A stretch of 64,000 nucleotides of DNA from Paraflavitalea sp. CAU 1676 (GCF_029223285.1 NZ_JARHUJ010000002.1:186001-250000), one strand, 5' to 3'; counted from the stretch's first letter, positions 16,232 through 25,341 are shown. Numbers and translations are program-made. Notes: generated by a model not told the origin, from the letters alone.

Positions 16232-18652
16232 ATGATCCGCAACATCCTGCTTGTTACCTGGCGCAACCTGGTGCGTCATAAAGTCTATTCTTCCATCAAC
16301 ATCCTTGGTCTGGCTTTGGGCATTGCCGCCTTCCTGCTTTTGGGGGCTTATGTAGCCTTTGAAAATAGTTATGACCAGGAGCCGGCCGATGCGCAGCATA
16401 TCTACCGGGTGGAAAGCCAATTTTACAAAGGCAACGAACTTACCGACGACTGGGCTACCAGTACCAATGGCTATGCCCGCGCCATGTATGAGAACCTGCC
16501 GGGCATTGCCTCCTATACGCGTATCGACTGGCATAGCTCCGAAAGGGTAGTGCGTTACCAGGACATCAAATTCCGGGAAGAGCGGGTCGCGATGGCCGAC
16601 AGCAATTTTCTCACCTTCTTCGGTTATCCGATGCTGCAGGGCGATGCGGCTACAGCCCTCCAGGGGGTAAACAGCCTGGTGATCTCCGAATCGGCGGCCC
16701 GCAAGTACTTTGGCGCTGCCGATCCCATGGGTAAGATACTGGAAGTGTCTACGCAATCGCATATCTATCCCTGTATAGTAAAAGGCGTGTTCAAGGATCT
16801 TCCCAAAAACTCCACCCTGCAGGTCAATTTCCTGATCTCCTGGGCAACCTCCAGCAAATGGACCCGTGAGTTTTGGTACCAGCATGGCAGCTATACCTAC
16901 CTGAAATTGCAACCTGGTACGAATGCTGCCGTTGTGGAAAGCGGTTTCCCGGCACTGGCAGAGCGTTATAAGACCGGCCCTGCCCTCAAAGACCTCAAGT
17001 GGGGCGTGCACCTGGTGCCGCTGCAGGACATTCACCTCAATGCGGCCAAATTATATGAAATAGAGCCCAAGGGCAATCGCTTCTTTGTGGGCTTCCTGAG
17101 TGTGATTGCTTATGTGATCCTGCTCATCGCTTACATCAACTATATCAACCTGGCTACCACCAAGTCGCTCGATCGGGCTAAAGAAGTCGGTATCCGTAAA
17201 GTGAGTGGGGCGCCGGTGGCGCAGCTGGTATTCCAATTCCTGCTGGAGTCGATATTGTTGAACGGGCTGGCCCTGGTCATGGCCATTGGGCTGGTACTGG
17301 CTTCGCTTTCCTGGCTGCCGGGCTTCCTCAATGCCAATGAACTAGGCGGACTCCTGTTCAACACGGCGATCATAGGCCGCACTGCTCTTGTATTTGTAGT
17401 GTGTACCTTGTTATCGGGCATTTATCCGGCGATGGTATTGGTGAAATTGAAGCCTATATCGGTATTGAAAGGTAAGTTCTCGTTCTCTAAAAAAGGGATA
17501 TTGCTGCGCAAGGGCATGGTGGCTTTCCAATTTGTGGCTTCCATATTACTCATTGCCGGTACGATTGCCGTTTACCGACAGGTCGATTATATGACCAGTC
17601 AGCAAACGGGTGTCAACATTGATCAAACCATAGTGATAAAAACGCCGGTTAAAACGGCTAACTATAAAGAAAAGTTCGGCAGCCTGCGCGAAGCGTTGCG
17701 CAGTACTGCCGGTGTGCAGGCTGTTACTGCGTCGGGCGCAGTGCCCGGTAAGGCCGTAGGGATGTCATTGGCCAACCGCCGCTTTGGCGCTTCGGCAGCC
17801 GAAGAACGTACCTATGAGATGTTGAAGGTGGATCATGAATTTATCAGCCTGTATGGCCTGCAACTGGTGGCAGGGCGCGCTTTCGACAAAGCACGGCCGG
17901 CAGATTCCACCGGACTGGTGATGAACGAATCGGCCGTGAAGCAATTCGGCTTTGCTTCGCCGGAGGCGGCGATCGGCCAAAAGGTATGGCTAGAAACCCT
18001 TACCGAAAAACCCAATGAGGTCATCGGCGTTATTAAAGATTATCACCAGCAATCACTGCAGCAAAGCTTCACCCCTTTCATCCTGTTCATGGACAGGAAG
18101 CTGGACTGGATACCATTCGAACACTTCTCGGTAAAGGTCAATGCCACGAACATGCGCGACAAAGTGGCTTCCCTGGAAAAAACCTGGAATCAGTTCTTCC
18201 CCGAGTCTTCCTTCGACTATTTCTTCCTCGATGACTTCTATGGCCGCCAGTACCAGCAGGAATTGCACTTCAGCCGTAATTTCCTGGTATTCTCTTCGCT
18301 GGCGATCTTCATTACCTGCCTGGGGTTGTTGGGGCTTACTGCTTATGCTACGGCACGGCGTATCAAGGAGATCGGTATCCGGAAAGTATTGGGTGCTTCT
18401 GTGCAAAATATCGTTCTGCTGCTCAGCGCCGATGTAATACGCCTGATATTGGTGTGCAGCCTGATCGCATTACCGGCCGCGTGGCTCCTCATTGGCAAGT
18501 GGATAGAGGGATATGCTTTCAGGGCTTCGCTTACCTGGTGGCAATTTGTATTGCCGGTGCTGGTACTCGTAGTCATTGCGCTGGTTACTACCGCTTCGCT
18601 GACGGTTAAAGCGGCCCTGGCGAACCCGACGAAATCCCTGCGGGACGAATAA
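16232..18652 (+). CDS. FtsX/MacB-type ABC transporter permease
   Basis: 806 residues. It has the eight-helix two-repeat layout of Bacteroidota FtsX-domain permeases: N-terminal helix (INILGLALGIAAFLLLGAYVAF), a large periplasmic MacB-PCD domain (about 45-275), three helices with FtsX motif SLDRAKEVGIRKVSGAP, a further helix starting a second periplasmic domain (about 425-660) and a final FtsX block (TARRIKEIGIRKVLGASV). Such proteins work with a separate ATPase in export, lipoprotein release or antimicrobial-peptide sensing. No ATPase gene is adjacent; the ABC ATPase at 1-506 belongs to another subfamily. Monocistronic. Confidence 0.88.
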   Translation: MIRNILLVTWRNLVRHKVYSSINILGLALGIAAFLLLGAYVAFENSYDQEPADAQHIYRVESQFYKGNELTDDWATSTNGYARAMYENLPGIASYTRIDWHSSERVVRYQDIKFREERVAMADSNFLTFFGYPMLQGDAATALQGVNSLVISESAARKYFGAADPMGKILEVSTQSHIYPCIVKGVFKDLPKNSTLQVNFLISWATSSKWTREFWYQHGSYTYLKLQPGTNAAVVESGFPALAERYKTGPALKDLKWGVHLVPLQDIHLNAAKLYEIEPKGNRFFVGFLSVIAYVILLIAYINYINLATTKSLDRAKEVGIRKVSGAPVAQLVFQFLLESILLNGLALVMAIGLVLASLSWLPGFLNANELGGLLFNTAIIGRTALVFVVCTLLSGIYPAMVLVKLKPISVLKGKFSFSKKGILLRKGMVAFQFVASILLIAGTIAVYRQVDYMTSQQTGVNIDQTIVIKTPVKTANYKEKFGSLREALRSTAGVQAVTASGAVPGKAVGMSLANRRFGASAAEERTYEMLKVDHEFISLYGLQLVAGRAFDKARPADSTGLVMNESAVKQFGFASPEAAIGQKVWLETLTEKPNEVIGVIKDYHQQSLQQSFTPFILFMDRKLDWIPFEHFSVKVNATNMRDKVASLEKTWNQFFPESSFDYFFLDDFYGRQYQQELHFSRNFLVFSSLAIFITCLGLLGLTAYATARRIKEIGIRKVLGASVQNIVLLLSADVIRLILVCSLIALPAAWLLIGKWIEGYAFRASLTWWQFVLPVLVLVVIALVTTASLTVKAALANPTKSLRDE

Positions 18653-18733
18653 AGGCGGTACCTCTTTTTATAATTGTCAATATAACAAGTAAAGATACTC
18701 CTATAACAGGTTAATATCTGGTAGGTCATATTT

Positions 18734-18803
18734 GGGATGCCTTTGTACATTTAGTACTGGTAACTTCTCTCCACTTACTCCTTCCTTTTGCAAAGGGCAT
18801 CCC
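18734..18803 (+). repeat. Long-range inverted repeat ahead of the secreted metalloprotein gene
   Basis: GGGATGCCTTTG (18734-18745) pairs with CAAAGGGCATCCC (18791-18803) with one bulged G, enclosing about 45 bases. CATATTTG, one base off the -7 promoter consensus, overlaps the left arm at 18727-18734. It lies 110 bases before the start codon and may fold the mRNA leader. Confidence 0.4.
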
Positions 18804-18913
18804 TACCCATTTTACTGCGCAGTAAACAGGCGATCCATGCCCCGTGGCTATCATAGTCAACCGGGCAACGGACTCCGCTATGCATTTTTATTGCTCATAT
18901 TAAACCTCGTTTT

Positions 18914-21235
18914 ATGAATTTGGTAAAACTGTATCTATCTACTTGCTGTATTTTTTTATGTATCTCCTTAACGCAGGCGCAAACCAATGTAGCGCCGCTC
19001 GCCACTGCTACCACTTCGTATGTATCCTCCTGGGAAACGATTGCCGCTTTGAATGATAACTTCACACCCGCCAATTCGAACGACAAATCGCATGGCGCTT
19101 ATGGCAACTGGAACAATCCCAACTCCCTGCAATGGGTGCAGTACGATTGGTCGCAAACCTATGCCGTTACGGCTATCCAGGTATATTGGTTTGATGACGC
19201 CGGTGGGGTGCTGACGCCCACGACCGCTTATGCCGAATACTGGAATGGATCGGCCTGGGTAAACCTGGGCAATGTGCCGCTCGTTAAAAATGCCTTCAAT
19301 ACGCTCAGCTTTGCATCGGTCAACCTGTCGCGCATACGCGTTACGATGCGCAACACGACGCAATCGACGGGATTGCTCGAATGGCGGGTGATGGGCACAG
19401 CCACCGGTGGAGGCGGTACCGGCAATCCGTATTCCTGGCCTTCGTACTCGCCCAATATCAGCTACAATTTCCGCGATGAGTTTCCTTCACTGCCCACGCC
19501 TGCCAATGTGCTCAATGATTGTCCGCAGGTAGTAGGCACCCAATCCTCACAATGGTGGTGTTTCCGTTGGGGACCCAATAAAAATTCATTGGTGACCACA
19601 GCGGCCATTACGCCCATGCTGGCGCGCATGAATACCGATTTCGCGTACTTCCGCGACCAGATGGGCTGGCCGCCCGACTTGCGTGCGAAGAATGGTTACC
19701 GCAGCGCGGTGTATCTCTATGGCTCCGGATTGTGTACCGACAATGCCCCCAATACAGCTTTAGGTGGCTGGCAGAGCGCCATTACCTACAATGGCACCAG
19801 CTGGCCCATGGTGCTGGCCTCTTATTATCCCATTTACAGTTTTGATCCGGCCTGTACTTATTCCGACCGGTTGTCTCAACAGGGCGCCATGGTGCACGAG
19901 GGCATTCACTCGCTACTGGCCGATCTGCCGGGTGTTAAACAATCGGCCTGGTTTCACGAAGGCGGCAATGTATGGCTGCAGCAAACAGCCGATGCGCGGC
20001 GCACGAACAACTTCAGTTCGATGGGCGACCTGAGCGGTACCGACTTCATTGCACCCTTTATGCCGATCGAATGTTATTCGGGCTGGTTGCAGGACGGCAG
20101 TTTCGGCGGGCCTTCTGCCGAAGGCGTGAACCGTTACAATTCGAGCGGACAGCAACTATGTACCTGGCGCACCTATTTGGGTGGTCACCAGTACAGCAGT
20201 TCGTTCCCCACCTTCCTTGGTAACGCCCTGGGCGATGGGGCAGTACCCTGGATATGGCGTAATTCGCCCACCCGTGTGCTCGCGGGCATAGCATCTGGTA
20301 TTGGTACGGCGCAAACGCGGCGACTGATCACGGAGTACCGGGCCAAGCAGGCTTTGGTTGATTTTGGTCCGTGGAAGAATGCGATCCTGGCTTTGTTGAA
20401 TGCACATTTCGGCCAGTCGATCGGCGCCGAATGGCAACCCTCGTGGATGAACCCGGCTGTTTGGACAGCCACACCGTATGTGGCTACTACTAATAGCAGC
20501 GGCCTGTTGACACCGGAGGCGCGTACCTTACCGGGCTGGTCGGGCGCCAACCAGATACCACTCAACGTAACGGGCAATATGGTAACGGTGAACTTTGAAC
20601 CGATTGGTGCTAACATGACCTGTCAGCTCGTATACCGCACCACCACGGGTGTTCCGGTATACAGTCAGTGGGTATCCTCGGGCCAGGTAAGCCTGCGGCT
20701 CGACCAGGCGCCTGCCAATGGGGTGGTGATCGCGGTGATCACCAATACGGATCATATCTACAATGGCGAGAGCACTCGTACGGCTAAGTTCGATTACCGC
20801 CTGCGCCTGGTAACAGGCGTTACAGGTACTGCGAGTATCAACACCAAGTGGTACAACTCGGCCACGCTGGCTTCTTCGCGCATTGCCGGTAGCGCACAAG
20901 CGGGCGAAGTGGGCATCGATATGTCGAAGTACTGTAGCCATGCTTACCACAACACCCGCGAAGTGGTGGGGGTAAAGAAGATCATCAGTCCGAACAGGTT
21001 CCAGATGTATCCCAACCCCATAGCGGCGAACAATAAGTTGTGGCTGGAGTTCATTAACCCGGCCAGCGAGAAAACGGTCATCACCATTGTGAACCTGCAA
21101 GGCGTAAAGGTGTTTGAAACGCAAACGACCGGCAACAACTACGTGGTAGACCCGAAGCGCTTGTTGAGTGGCACTTATATCGTGCAGGTGAAGAATTCGA
21201 CGGGCAGCACGACGCAGAAATTATTGGTGAAATAG
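18914..21235 (+). CDS. Secreted discoidin-plus-metallopeptidase-like protein with T9SS sorting domain
   Basis: 773 residues. Order: signal peptide (ends near LTQAQ); an F5/8 type C (discoidin) carbohydrate-binding-like domain (about 25-160, GAYGNWNNPNSLQWVQYDWS region); a central domain resembling DUF6055/basic secretory protease types, with HEGIH at 328-332 and Glu349 in WFHEGGN as a possible third zinc ligand; a beta-rich segment; and a C-terminal T9SS type A sorting domain (YPNPIAANNK, GTYIVQVKNSTGSTTQKLLVK). It should cross the outer membrane by T9SS and stay on the surface or be released, acting on glycoprotein or polysaccharide-bound substrate. The peptidase call is inference from HExxH and context. 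Confidence 0.75.
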   Translation: MNLVKLYLSTCCIFLCISLTQAQTNVAPLATATTSYVSSWETIAALNDNFTPANSNDKSHGAYGNWNNPNSLQWVQYDWSQTYAVTAIQVYWFDDAGGVLTPTTAYAEYWNGSAWVNLGNVPLVKNAFNTLSFASVNLSRIRVTMRNTTQSTGLLEWRVMGTATGGGGTGNPYSWPSYSPNISYNFRDEFPSLPTPANVLNDCPQVVGTQSSQWWCFRWGPNKNSLVTTAAITPMLARMNTDFAYFRDQMGWPPDLRAKNGYRSAVYLYGSGLCTDNAPNTALGGWQSAITYNGTSWPMVLASYYPIYSFDPACTYSDRLSQQGAMVHEGIHSLLADLPGVKQSAWFHEGGNVWLQQTADARRTNNFSSMGDLSGTDFIAPFMPIECYSGWLQDGSFGGPSAEGVNRYNSSGQQLCTWRTYLGGHQYSSSFPTFLGNALGDGAVPWIWRNSPTRVLAGIASGIGTAQTRRLITEYRAKQALVDFGPWKNAILALLNAHFGQSIGAEWQPSWMNPAVWTATPYVATTNSSGLLTPEARTLPGWSGANQIPLNVTGNMVTVNFEPIGANMTCQLVYRTTTGVPVYSQWVSSGQVSLRLDQAPANGVVIAVITNTDHIYNGESTRTAKFDYRLRLVTGVTGTASINTKWYNSATLASSRIAGSAQAGEVGIDMSKYCSHAYHNTREVVGVKKIISPNRFQMYPNPIAANNKLWLEFINPASEKTVITIVNLQGVKVFETQTTGNNYVVDPKRLLSGTYIVQVKNSTGSTTQKLLVK

Positions 21236-21259
21236 AACTTCACTTTTTTCAATGGGTCT

Positions 21260-21296
21260 CAGCCGGGTGAATAAGGGCACCCGGCTGTTCATAGGT
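21260..21296 (+). terminator. Terminator after the T9SS metalloprotein gene
   Basis: 10-bp stem CAGCCGGGTG (21260-21269) with CACCCGGCTG (21278-21287), then TTCATAGGTTT. Confidence 0.7.
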
Positions 21297-21318
21297 TTAC
21301 ATTTTCCGGCCCTCTTCC

Positions 21319-21355
21319 AAGGCTGCCTCGAGTAATATGGAGGCAGCCTTCTTTA
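21319..21355 (+). terminator. Second hairpin terminator before the AraC gene
   Basis: Perfect 11-bp stem AAGGCTGCCTC (21319-21329) with GAGGCAGCCTT (21340-21350), followed by CTTTATGG. Two stops in tandem insulate the AraC gene; this hairpin spans the alternative ATG at 21337, which argues against that start. Confidence 0.6.
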
Positions 21356-21373
21356 TGGAGTCCGGCGAATTAG

Positions 21374-21404
21374 TTGCCCCGTATCGCCTTTCACCCCATA
21401 TTTG
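21374..21404 (+). promoter_or_regulatory. Promoter match abutting the AraC start codon
   Basis: TTG at 21374-21376, 20-base spacer, CATATTTG at 21397-21404 (one mismatch to TAnnTTTG). The ATG at 21409 is only 4 bases away, so the transcript would have almost no leader. Confidence 0.4.
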
Positions 21405-21408
21405 TGGG

Positions 21409-22269
21409 ATGAAGTACAAGTACAGTGATGAGGCTACGGCCGGGCACCTGCTGTTGTTTGAAGGGGAGGAAGGATTTGACCGGCATTATTTCAGCCGCGA
21501 CCGTGGCAATAAGTATTTTACGATCGCCTGGAACACGGGACCTGCGCAGTCGATCACGATCGATGGCGCGGAGCATGCGTTTCAGTCCAATAGCCTGGTA
21601 ACGCTCTTGTTTGACCAGAGCTTTACCTTCGAGAAAGCGGAAGATATCCTGGCCTGGCAGTTCAACCGGGAGTTCTATTGCATCATCGATCATGACCATG
21701 AAGTGAGCTGTGTGGGATTCCTGTTTGGATCGACGGAGCATTTGTTCATCAACCTCGACGACGAGGCGGTGCATAAACTGAAATTGCTACGGGATATGTT
21801 CAAGGCGGAATTGAAGACCACCGACAATATTCAACACGAAATGCTGCAGGTACTGTTGAAACGGATGATCAGTTATGCGACGAGGCTGGCCCGGTCGGAG
21901 TTTGTGCCGGAGAAAAAGATCAAAGAAGACAAATACCACCTGCTGCGCCAGTTCAACCTGCTGGTAGAAACCCATTTCCGCCAGGAGCATTCGGTGAGCT
22001 TTTATGCTGATAAGCTGCATAAATCGCCCAAAACACTTTCAAACCTCTTTGCTACCTATAACCAGAAATCGCCTTCGCAGGTGATCCAGGAGCGGGTGTT
22101 GGTGGAGGCAAAACGGTTGCTGGCTTATACGCCCCGGTCAATCAAAGAGATTGCCTACGAACTGGGATTCGAAGATGCCGCCTATTTCTCCAATTTCTTC
22201 AAGAAACATACCCAGTCATCCCCCCTGGATTTCCGCAATCCGGCCCCCATTGCCAAAGTCGGGAAATAA
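21409..22269 (+). CDS. AraC family transcriptional regulator
   Basis: 286 residues from the ATG at 21409. The N-terminal part is a cupin-like sensor (FTIAWNTGPAQSITIDGAEH, FQSNSLVTLLFDQSF), the C-terminal third the AraC DNA-binding domain (VSFYADKLHKSPKTLSNLF, then IKEIAYELGFEDAAYFSNFFKKHTQSSPLDFR split). A longer frame from 21337 is rejected because a terminator hairpin and a promoter lie inside it. It is followed 100 bases later by the exported alpha/beta hydrolase gene on the same strand, its probable target. Confidence 0.88.
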   Translation: MKYKYSDEATAGHLLLFEGEEGFDRHYFSRDRGNKYFTIAWNTGPAQSITIDGAEHAFQSNSLVTLLFDQSFTFEKAEDILAWQFNREFYCIIDHDHEVSCVGFLFGSTEHLFINLDDEAVHKLKLLRDMFKAELKTTDNIQHEMLQVLLKRMISYATRLARSEFVPEKKIKEDKYHLLRQFNLLVETHFRQEHSVSFYADKLHKSPKTLSNLFATYNQKSPSQVIQERVLVEAKRLLAYTPRSIKEIAYELGFEDAAYFSNFFKKHTQSSPLDFRNPAPIAKVGK

Positions 22270-22369
22270 TTACAACCCGACGGGAAATCATTGCAAGTTC
22301 GCCCGCCCCTTTCCATGCCATCTTTGTGTCGTTGATAACAAACACAAAAAAACTTCAACAACAAATATC

Positions 22370-23149
22370 ATGGAAAAGAAAAGCTTTAAGAACATCGTTT
22401 TGGCCGCTACCATCGCATTGACAGCAACAGCTACCAGCGTACAGCAGGCCTCCGCCCAGGAAATAAAGAATGTAGTATTGGTACATGGCGCATTTGCCGA
22501 TGGTTCGGGTTACAAGGGCGTGTACAATGCCCTTACTAAAAAAGGATACAATGTGACCGTGGTGCAAAATCCCCTTAGCTCACTCGAGGATGATGTAGCA
22601 GCTACCAAAAGAGCGCTCGACCGGCAGGATGGCCCTGTAATTCTCGTAGGTCATAGCTGGGGCGGTGTGGTGATCACCGAAGCCGGCAATCACCCCAAAG
22701 TAGCGGGCCTCGTGTATATAGCCGCCTTCCAGCCCGACAAAGGCGAATCTGGTTTGCAATGGATACAAAGTGCGCCCGCTGCTCCGGAAAATGGCATCCA
22801 GGCGCCCGATGAAAATGGCGTAGTGTACTTTTCCAAAGAGAAATTTCATGCAGGTTTTGCAGCCGACATTCCCAAAGCTGAAGCCGACTTCATGTATGCT
22901 TCGCAAGGACCCTTCTTTGCCAAAGCATTTGGTACCCCTGTAACCGAAGCCGCCTGGAAAAACAAACCCTCCTTTGCGATCGTAGCCACCGATGACAAAG
23001 CCATCGTTCCCGAAATACAAAGGAATATGTACAAAAGATCGAACAGTAAGGTGACCGAGATCAAAGGAAGCCATGTGGTGTTCATCTCTCAACCCGAAAA
23101 AGTAGCCGCCGTGATCGTGGAAGCTGCTAAGGCGGTGAGTAAGCAATAA
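22370..23149 (+). CDS. Exported alpha/beta hydrolase
   Basis: 259 residues. A signal peptide (MEKKSFKNIVLAATIALTAT, cut near ASAQ) precedes an alpha/beta hydrolase fold: VVLVHGAFADGSGY oxyanion region (His-Gly), nucleophile elbow GHSWGG, acid around ATDDKAIVP and catalytic His in KGSHVVFISQP. It belongs to the esterase/salicylate-binding-protein-like group that is common next to AraC regulators. It should be a soluble periplasmic or secreted esterase; the substrate is unknown. The upstream frame to 22151 overlaps the AraC gene and is not used. CATCTTTG at 22319-22326 may be its -7 element. Confidence 0.85.
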   Translation: MEKKSFKNIVLAATIALTATATSVQQASAQEIKNVVLVHGAFADGSGYKGVYNALTKKGYNVTVVQNPLSSLEDDVAATKRALDRQDGPVILVGHSWGGVVITEAGNHPKVAGLVYIAAFQPDKGESGLQWIQSAPAAPENGIQAPDENGVVYFSKEKFHAGFAADIPKAEADFMYASQGPFFAKAFGTPVTEAAWKNKPSFAIVATDDKAIVPEIQRNMYKRSNSKVTEIKGSHVVFISQPEKVAAVIVEAAKAVSKQ

Positions 23150-23168
23150 CCAAAGGATATAAGAAAGG

Positions 23169-23214
23169 CACGCGCCGCATCGCCGAGGGTTGATGCGGCG
23201 CGTGTTTGTTTTTG
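23169..23214 (+). terminator. Strong terminator after the hydrolase gene
   Basis: Perfect 13-bp stem CACGCGCCGCATC (23169-23181) with GATGCGGCGCGTG (23192-23204), followed by TTTGTTTTTG. Confidence 0.9.
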
Positions 23215-23305
23215 TGTGCGGGCATTGAGGGTGATGCTTTGTTGTTGAGAGACGCCGTGTCAGGATACAGCCTGTTTTGTTTAATTTGCCTGCTTTCTTA
23301 CAGCC

Positions 23306-24064
23306 ATGACCAGCCATCAATTCGATTATAAAGTAATGCCGCCGCCTCCGGACCTGGCTCCGTTTGTGGAAAGCTATTGGATGCTGATCAACCAGGCCGA
23401 TGAGCCTCGCGCCATCACTGTATTGCCCGACGGGCGTATTGACCTCATCATTTCCCGTTCGGCTACTGATCCTTTTCATATTGCATTGCTGGGGTTGGAA
23501 ATAGGGCCCGCACCAACGATGCTGGCGCCGCAAACCATCATGTTTGCCACAAGCTTCCGGTTATTGGCTGTAGAATACCTGCTTAAGACCAGTGTGGCCG
23601 GATTGCTCAATGAAGGGCTCATGCTGCCGGCTGATCACTGGGGGTTATCAGAAAATGACCTGCGGGATTTTGACGGGTTCTGCGCTACCATGAATGCTAT
23701 AATACGCGAGCGGATTACCGGCGAGCCCGATGGCCGCAAGGTGCAGTTGTTCGAACTGATCTATGCTTCGCAGGGAGAGATGCCGGTGAAAGAGCTGGCT
23801 GATAAAGTATATTGGAGCAGACGGCAGATCAACCGTTACTTTACCCAGCAGTTTGGACTATCCCTCAAATCATACTGCAGTATCCTCCGTTTCCGGGCAG
23901 CCTTTCCGCAGATCAAAGAAGGCAAATTGTTCCCGGAACTCAACTTCACCGATCAGGCCCATTTTATCCGGGAAGTAAAGAAGTTTGCCGGCGTTACGCC
24001 CCGTGCTTTACACAAGAATCAAGACGGCCGATTTATACAATTTACCACGCTGCCGCCGGAATAG
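23306..24064 (+). CDS. Helix-turn-helix AraC-type regulator with DUF6597-like sensor
   Basis: 252 residues. The N terminus (PPPPDLAPFVESYWMLINQ, TVLPDGRIDLII) is the DUF6597-like domain found in many short AraC regulators; the C terminus has MPVKELADKVYWSRRQINRYFTQQFG broken by the second helix set and FTDQAHFIREVKKFAGVTPRAL. It ends 25 bases before the Tet(X)-like monooxygenase gene on the same strand, so the two are probably one transcript and the regulator likely controls that enzyme. Confidence 0.85.
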   Translation: MTSHQFDYKVMPPPPDLAPFVESYWMLINQADEPRAITVLPDGRIDLIISRSATDPFHIALLGLEIGPAPTMLAPQTIMFATSFRLLAVEYLLKTSVAGLLNEGLMLPADHWGLSENDLRDFDGFCATMNAIIRERITGEPDGRKVQLFELIYASQGEMPVKELADKVYWSRRQINRYFTQQFGLSLKSYCSILRFRAAFPQIKEGKLFPELNFTDQAHFIREVKKFAGVTPRALHKNQDGRFIQFTTLPPE

Positions 24065-24089
24065 CTTTGCATCATAAATCGTACATAAG

Positions 24090-25277
24090 ATGATGACGAA
24101 CATACTGACAGGGGCGGGCGTTTCGGCGGCTGCACAGGTAGCTATTATTGGTGGCGGTCCGGGTGGATTGACCCTTGCCCGCCTGCTGCAAATGAAAGGC
24201 GTTTCTGTGAAAGTGTATGAGCGCGATGCGGGTCCGCAGGTGCGCGTACAGGGCGCTACACTTGATCTGCACCATGAATCGGGCCTGCGTGCGTTGGAAG
24301 CGGCCGGTTTGCTCGAGGCTTTTAAAACCCACTACCGGCCAGGTGCGGACCATATGCGCATAACCGATCTGCACGGTACTATATTACTCGATGATCATAA
24401 CGATTCAATTGATTCTACGTTCGGCGATGAGCATTTTCGTCCGGAAATAGATCGTGGTCCGCTGAGAAACCTGCTATTGGATTCCCTGGCGCCGGGTACG
24501 GTGGTGTGGGATAGTCAAATCACCGGCCTGGAAGCGCTCGACAATGGCTGGCTGCTGCAGTTTAGGGACGGGTCGCCAGTGTATGCAGACCTGGTGATCG
24601 GCGCCGATGGGGCCAATAGCAAGATCCGTCCGCATGTTACTCCAATAGGCCCTGTTTATGCTGGTATTACTGTTGTGGAGGGTACGGTATACGATGCTGC
24701 ACAAACGACGCCCTTTTTGCATTTGCTGGTGAATGGCGGAAAAGTATTTGCCCTGGGCAATGGGCAATCGCTTATCCTGAGTGCGAAAGGGGATGGGAGT
24801 TTATCGTTCTATACCGGTTGCCGCCTGGCGGAAGATTGGGTGCACAGCAGCGGTATCGATTTTAAGCAGCCAGCGCAGGTGCTGGCCTGGTTCAAAGAGG
24901 CCTTTGCCGGCTGGGACCCGGTATGGCAAACCTTGCTCGACAATGACAAGGTATCTCTGGTGCCGCGTCCGCAATATTGTATGCCGGTGGATCAGCATTG
25001 GGAGGCTAAGCCGAATATTACCCTGCTGGGCGATGCGGCGCATGTGATGCCTCCCTATGCAGGCGAAGGGGTGAACATGGCCATGCTCGATGCGCTGGAG
25101 CTGAGTGAATGCCTAACGAGTAGCGCGTTTGATACGCTGCAGGCCGCAATCGCTCATTATGAAACGAACATGCGGTCGAGGGCATCGGTGGTGGCGCAGG
25201 TCACGCTCGACCAAACGGACGCCCTGCACCGGGAGGGGGCGCTGGAATACCTGCTGGAGATGATGAACGGGCACTAG
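24090..25277 (+). CDS. Tet(X)-like FAD-dependent monooxygenase
   Basis: 395 residues, close to Tet(X) (388). FAD motifs: GGGPGG (21-26), YERD (Glu44, Arg45), GADGAN and GDAAH (314-318). Stretches such as GATLDLHHESG, ALEAAGLL, MPPYAGEGVN and DALELSECL align closely by eye with Tet(X), the tetracycline-inactivating hydroxylase. However, Tet(X) residues that contact tetracycline (Gln192, Arg213, His234) seem replaced here (Glu, Lys and Ser in my hand alignment), so another aromatic substrate is likelier. Cytoplasmic, NADPH-using by family knowledge. It follows an AraC-type gene by 25 bases and runs convergent to the 25342 gene. Confidence 0.85.
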   Translation: MMTNILTGAGVSAAAQVAIIGGGPGGLTLARLLQMKGVSVKVYERDAGPQVRVQGATLDLHHESGLRALEAAGLLEAFKTHYRPGADHMRITDLHGTILLDDHNDSIDSTFGDEHFRPEIDRGPLRNLLLDSLAPGTVVWDSQITGLEALDNGWLLQFRDGSPVYADLVIGADGANSKIRPHVTPIGPVYAGITVVEGTVYDAAQTTPFLHLLVNGGKVFALGNGQSLILSAKGDGSLSFYTGCRLAEDWVHSSGIDFKQPAQVLAWFKEAFAGWDPVWQTLLDNDKVSLVPRPQYCMPVDQHWEAKPNITLLGDAAHVMPPYAGEGVNMAMLDALELSECLTSSAFDTLQAAIAHYETNMRSRASVVAQVTLDQTDALHREGALEYLLEMMNGH

Positions 25278-25341
25278 TTCAAACGACTATGGTTTCTAAC
25301 GACGGCCTGCTGCGGGTGACCAGGATCTTTGACGAGGGTGT

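Noticed and set aside
16199-17035. 278-residue minus-strand ORF
   Set aside because: Antisense to the FtsX permease, no sensible motifs.
18732-18917. 61-residue plus-strand ORF in the gap before the T9SS gene
   Set aside because: Overlaps the inverted repeat and has no coding signal; better seen as leader sequence.
20528-21124. 198-residue minus-strand ORF
   Set aside because: Antisense shadow of the T9SS metalloprotein gene.
22290-22326. Promoter for the hydrolase gene (ATTG and CATCTTTG)
   Set aside because: The spacer would be 25 bases, too long; only the -7 part is kept as a remark.
22580-23533. 317-residue minus-strand ORF
   Set aside because: Antisense to the alpha/beta hydrolase and across its terminator; no domain.
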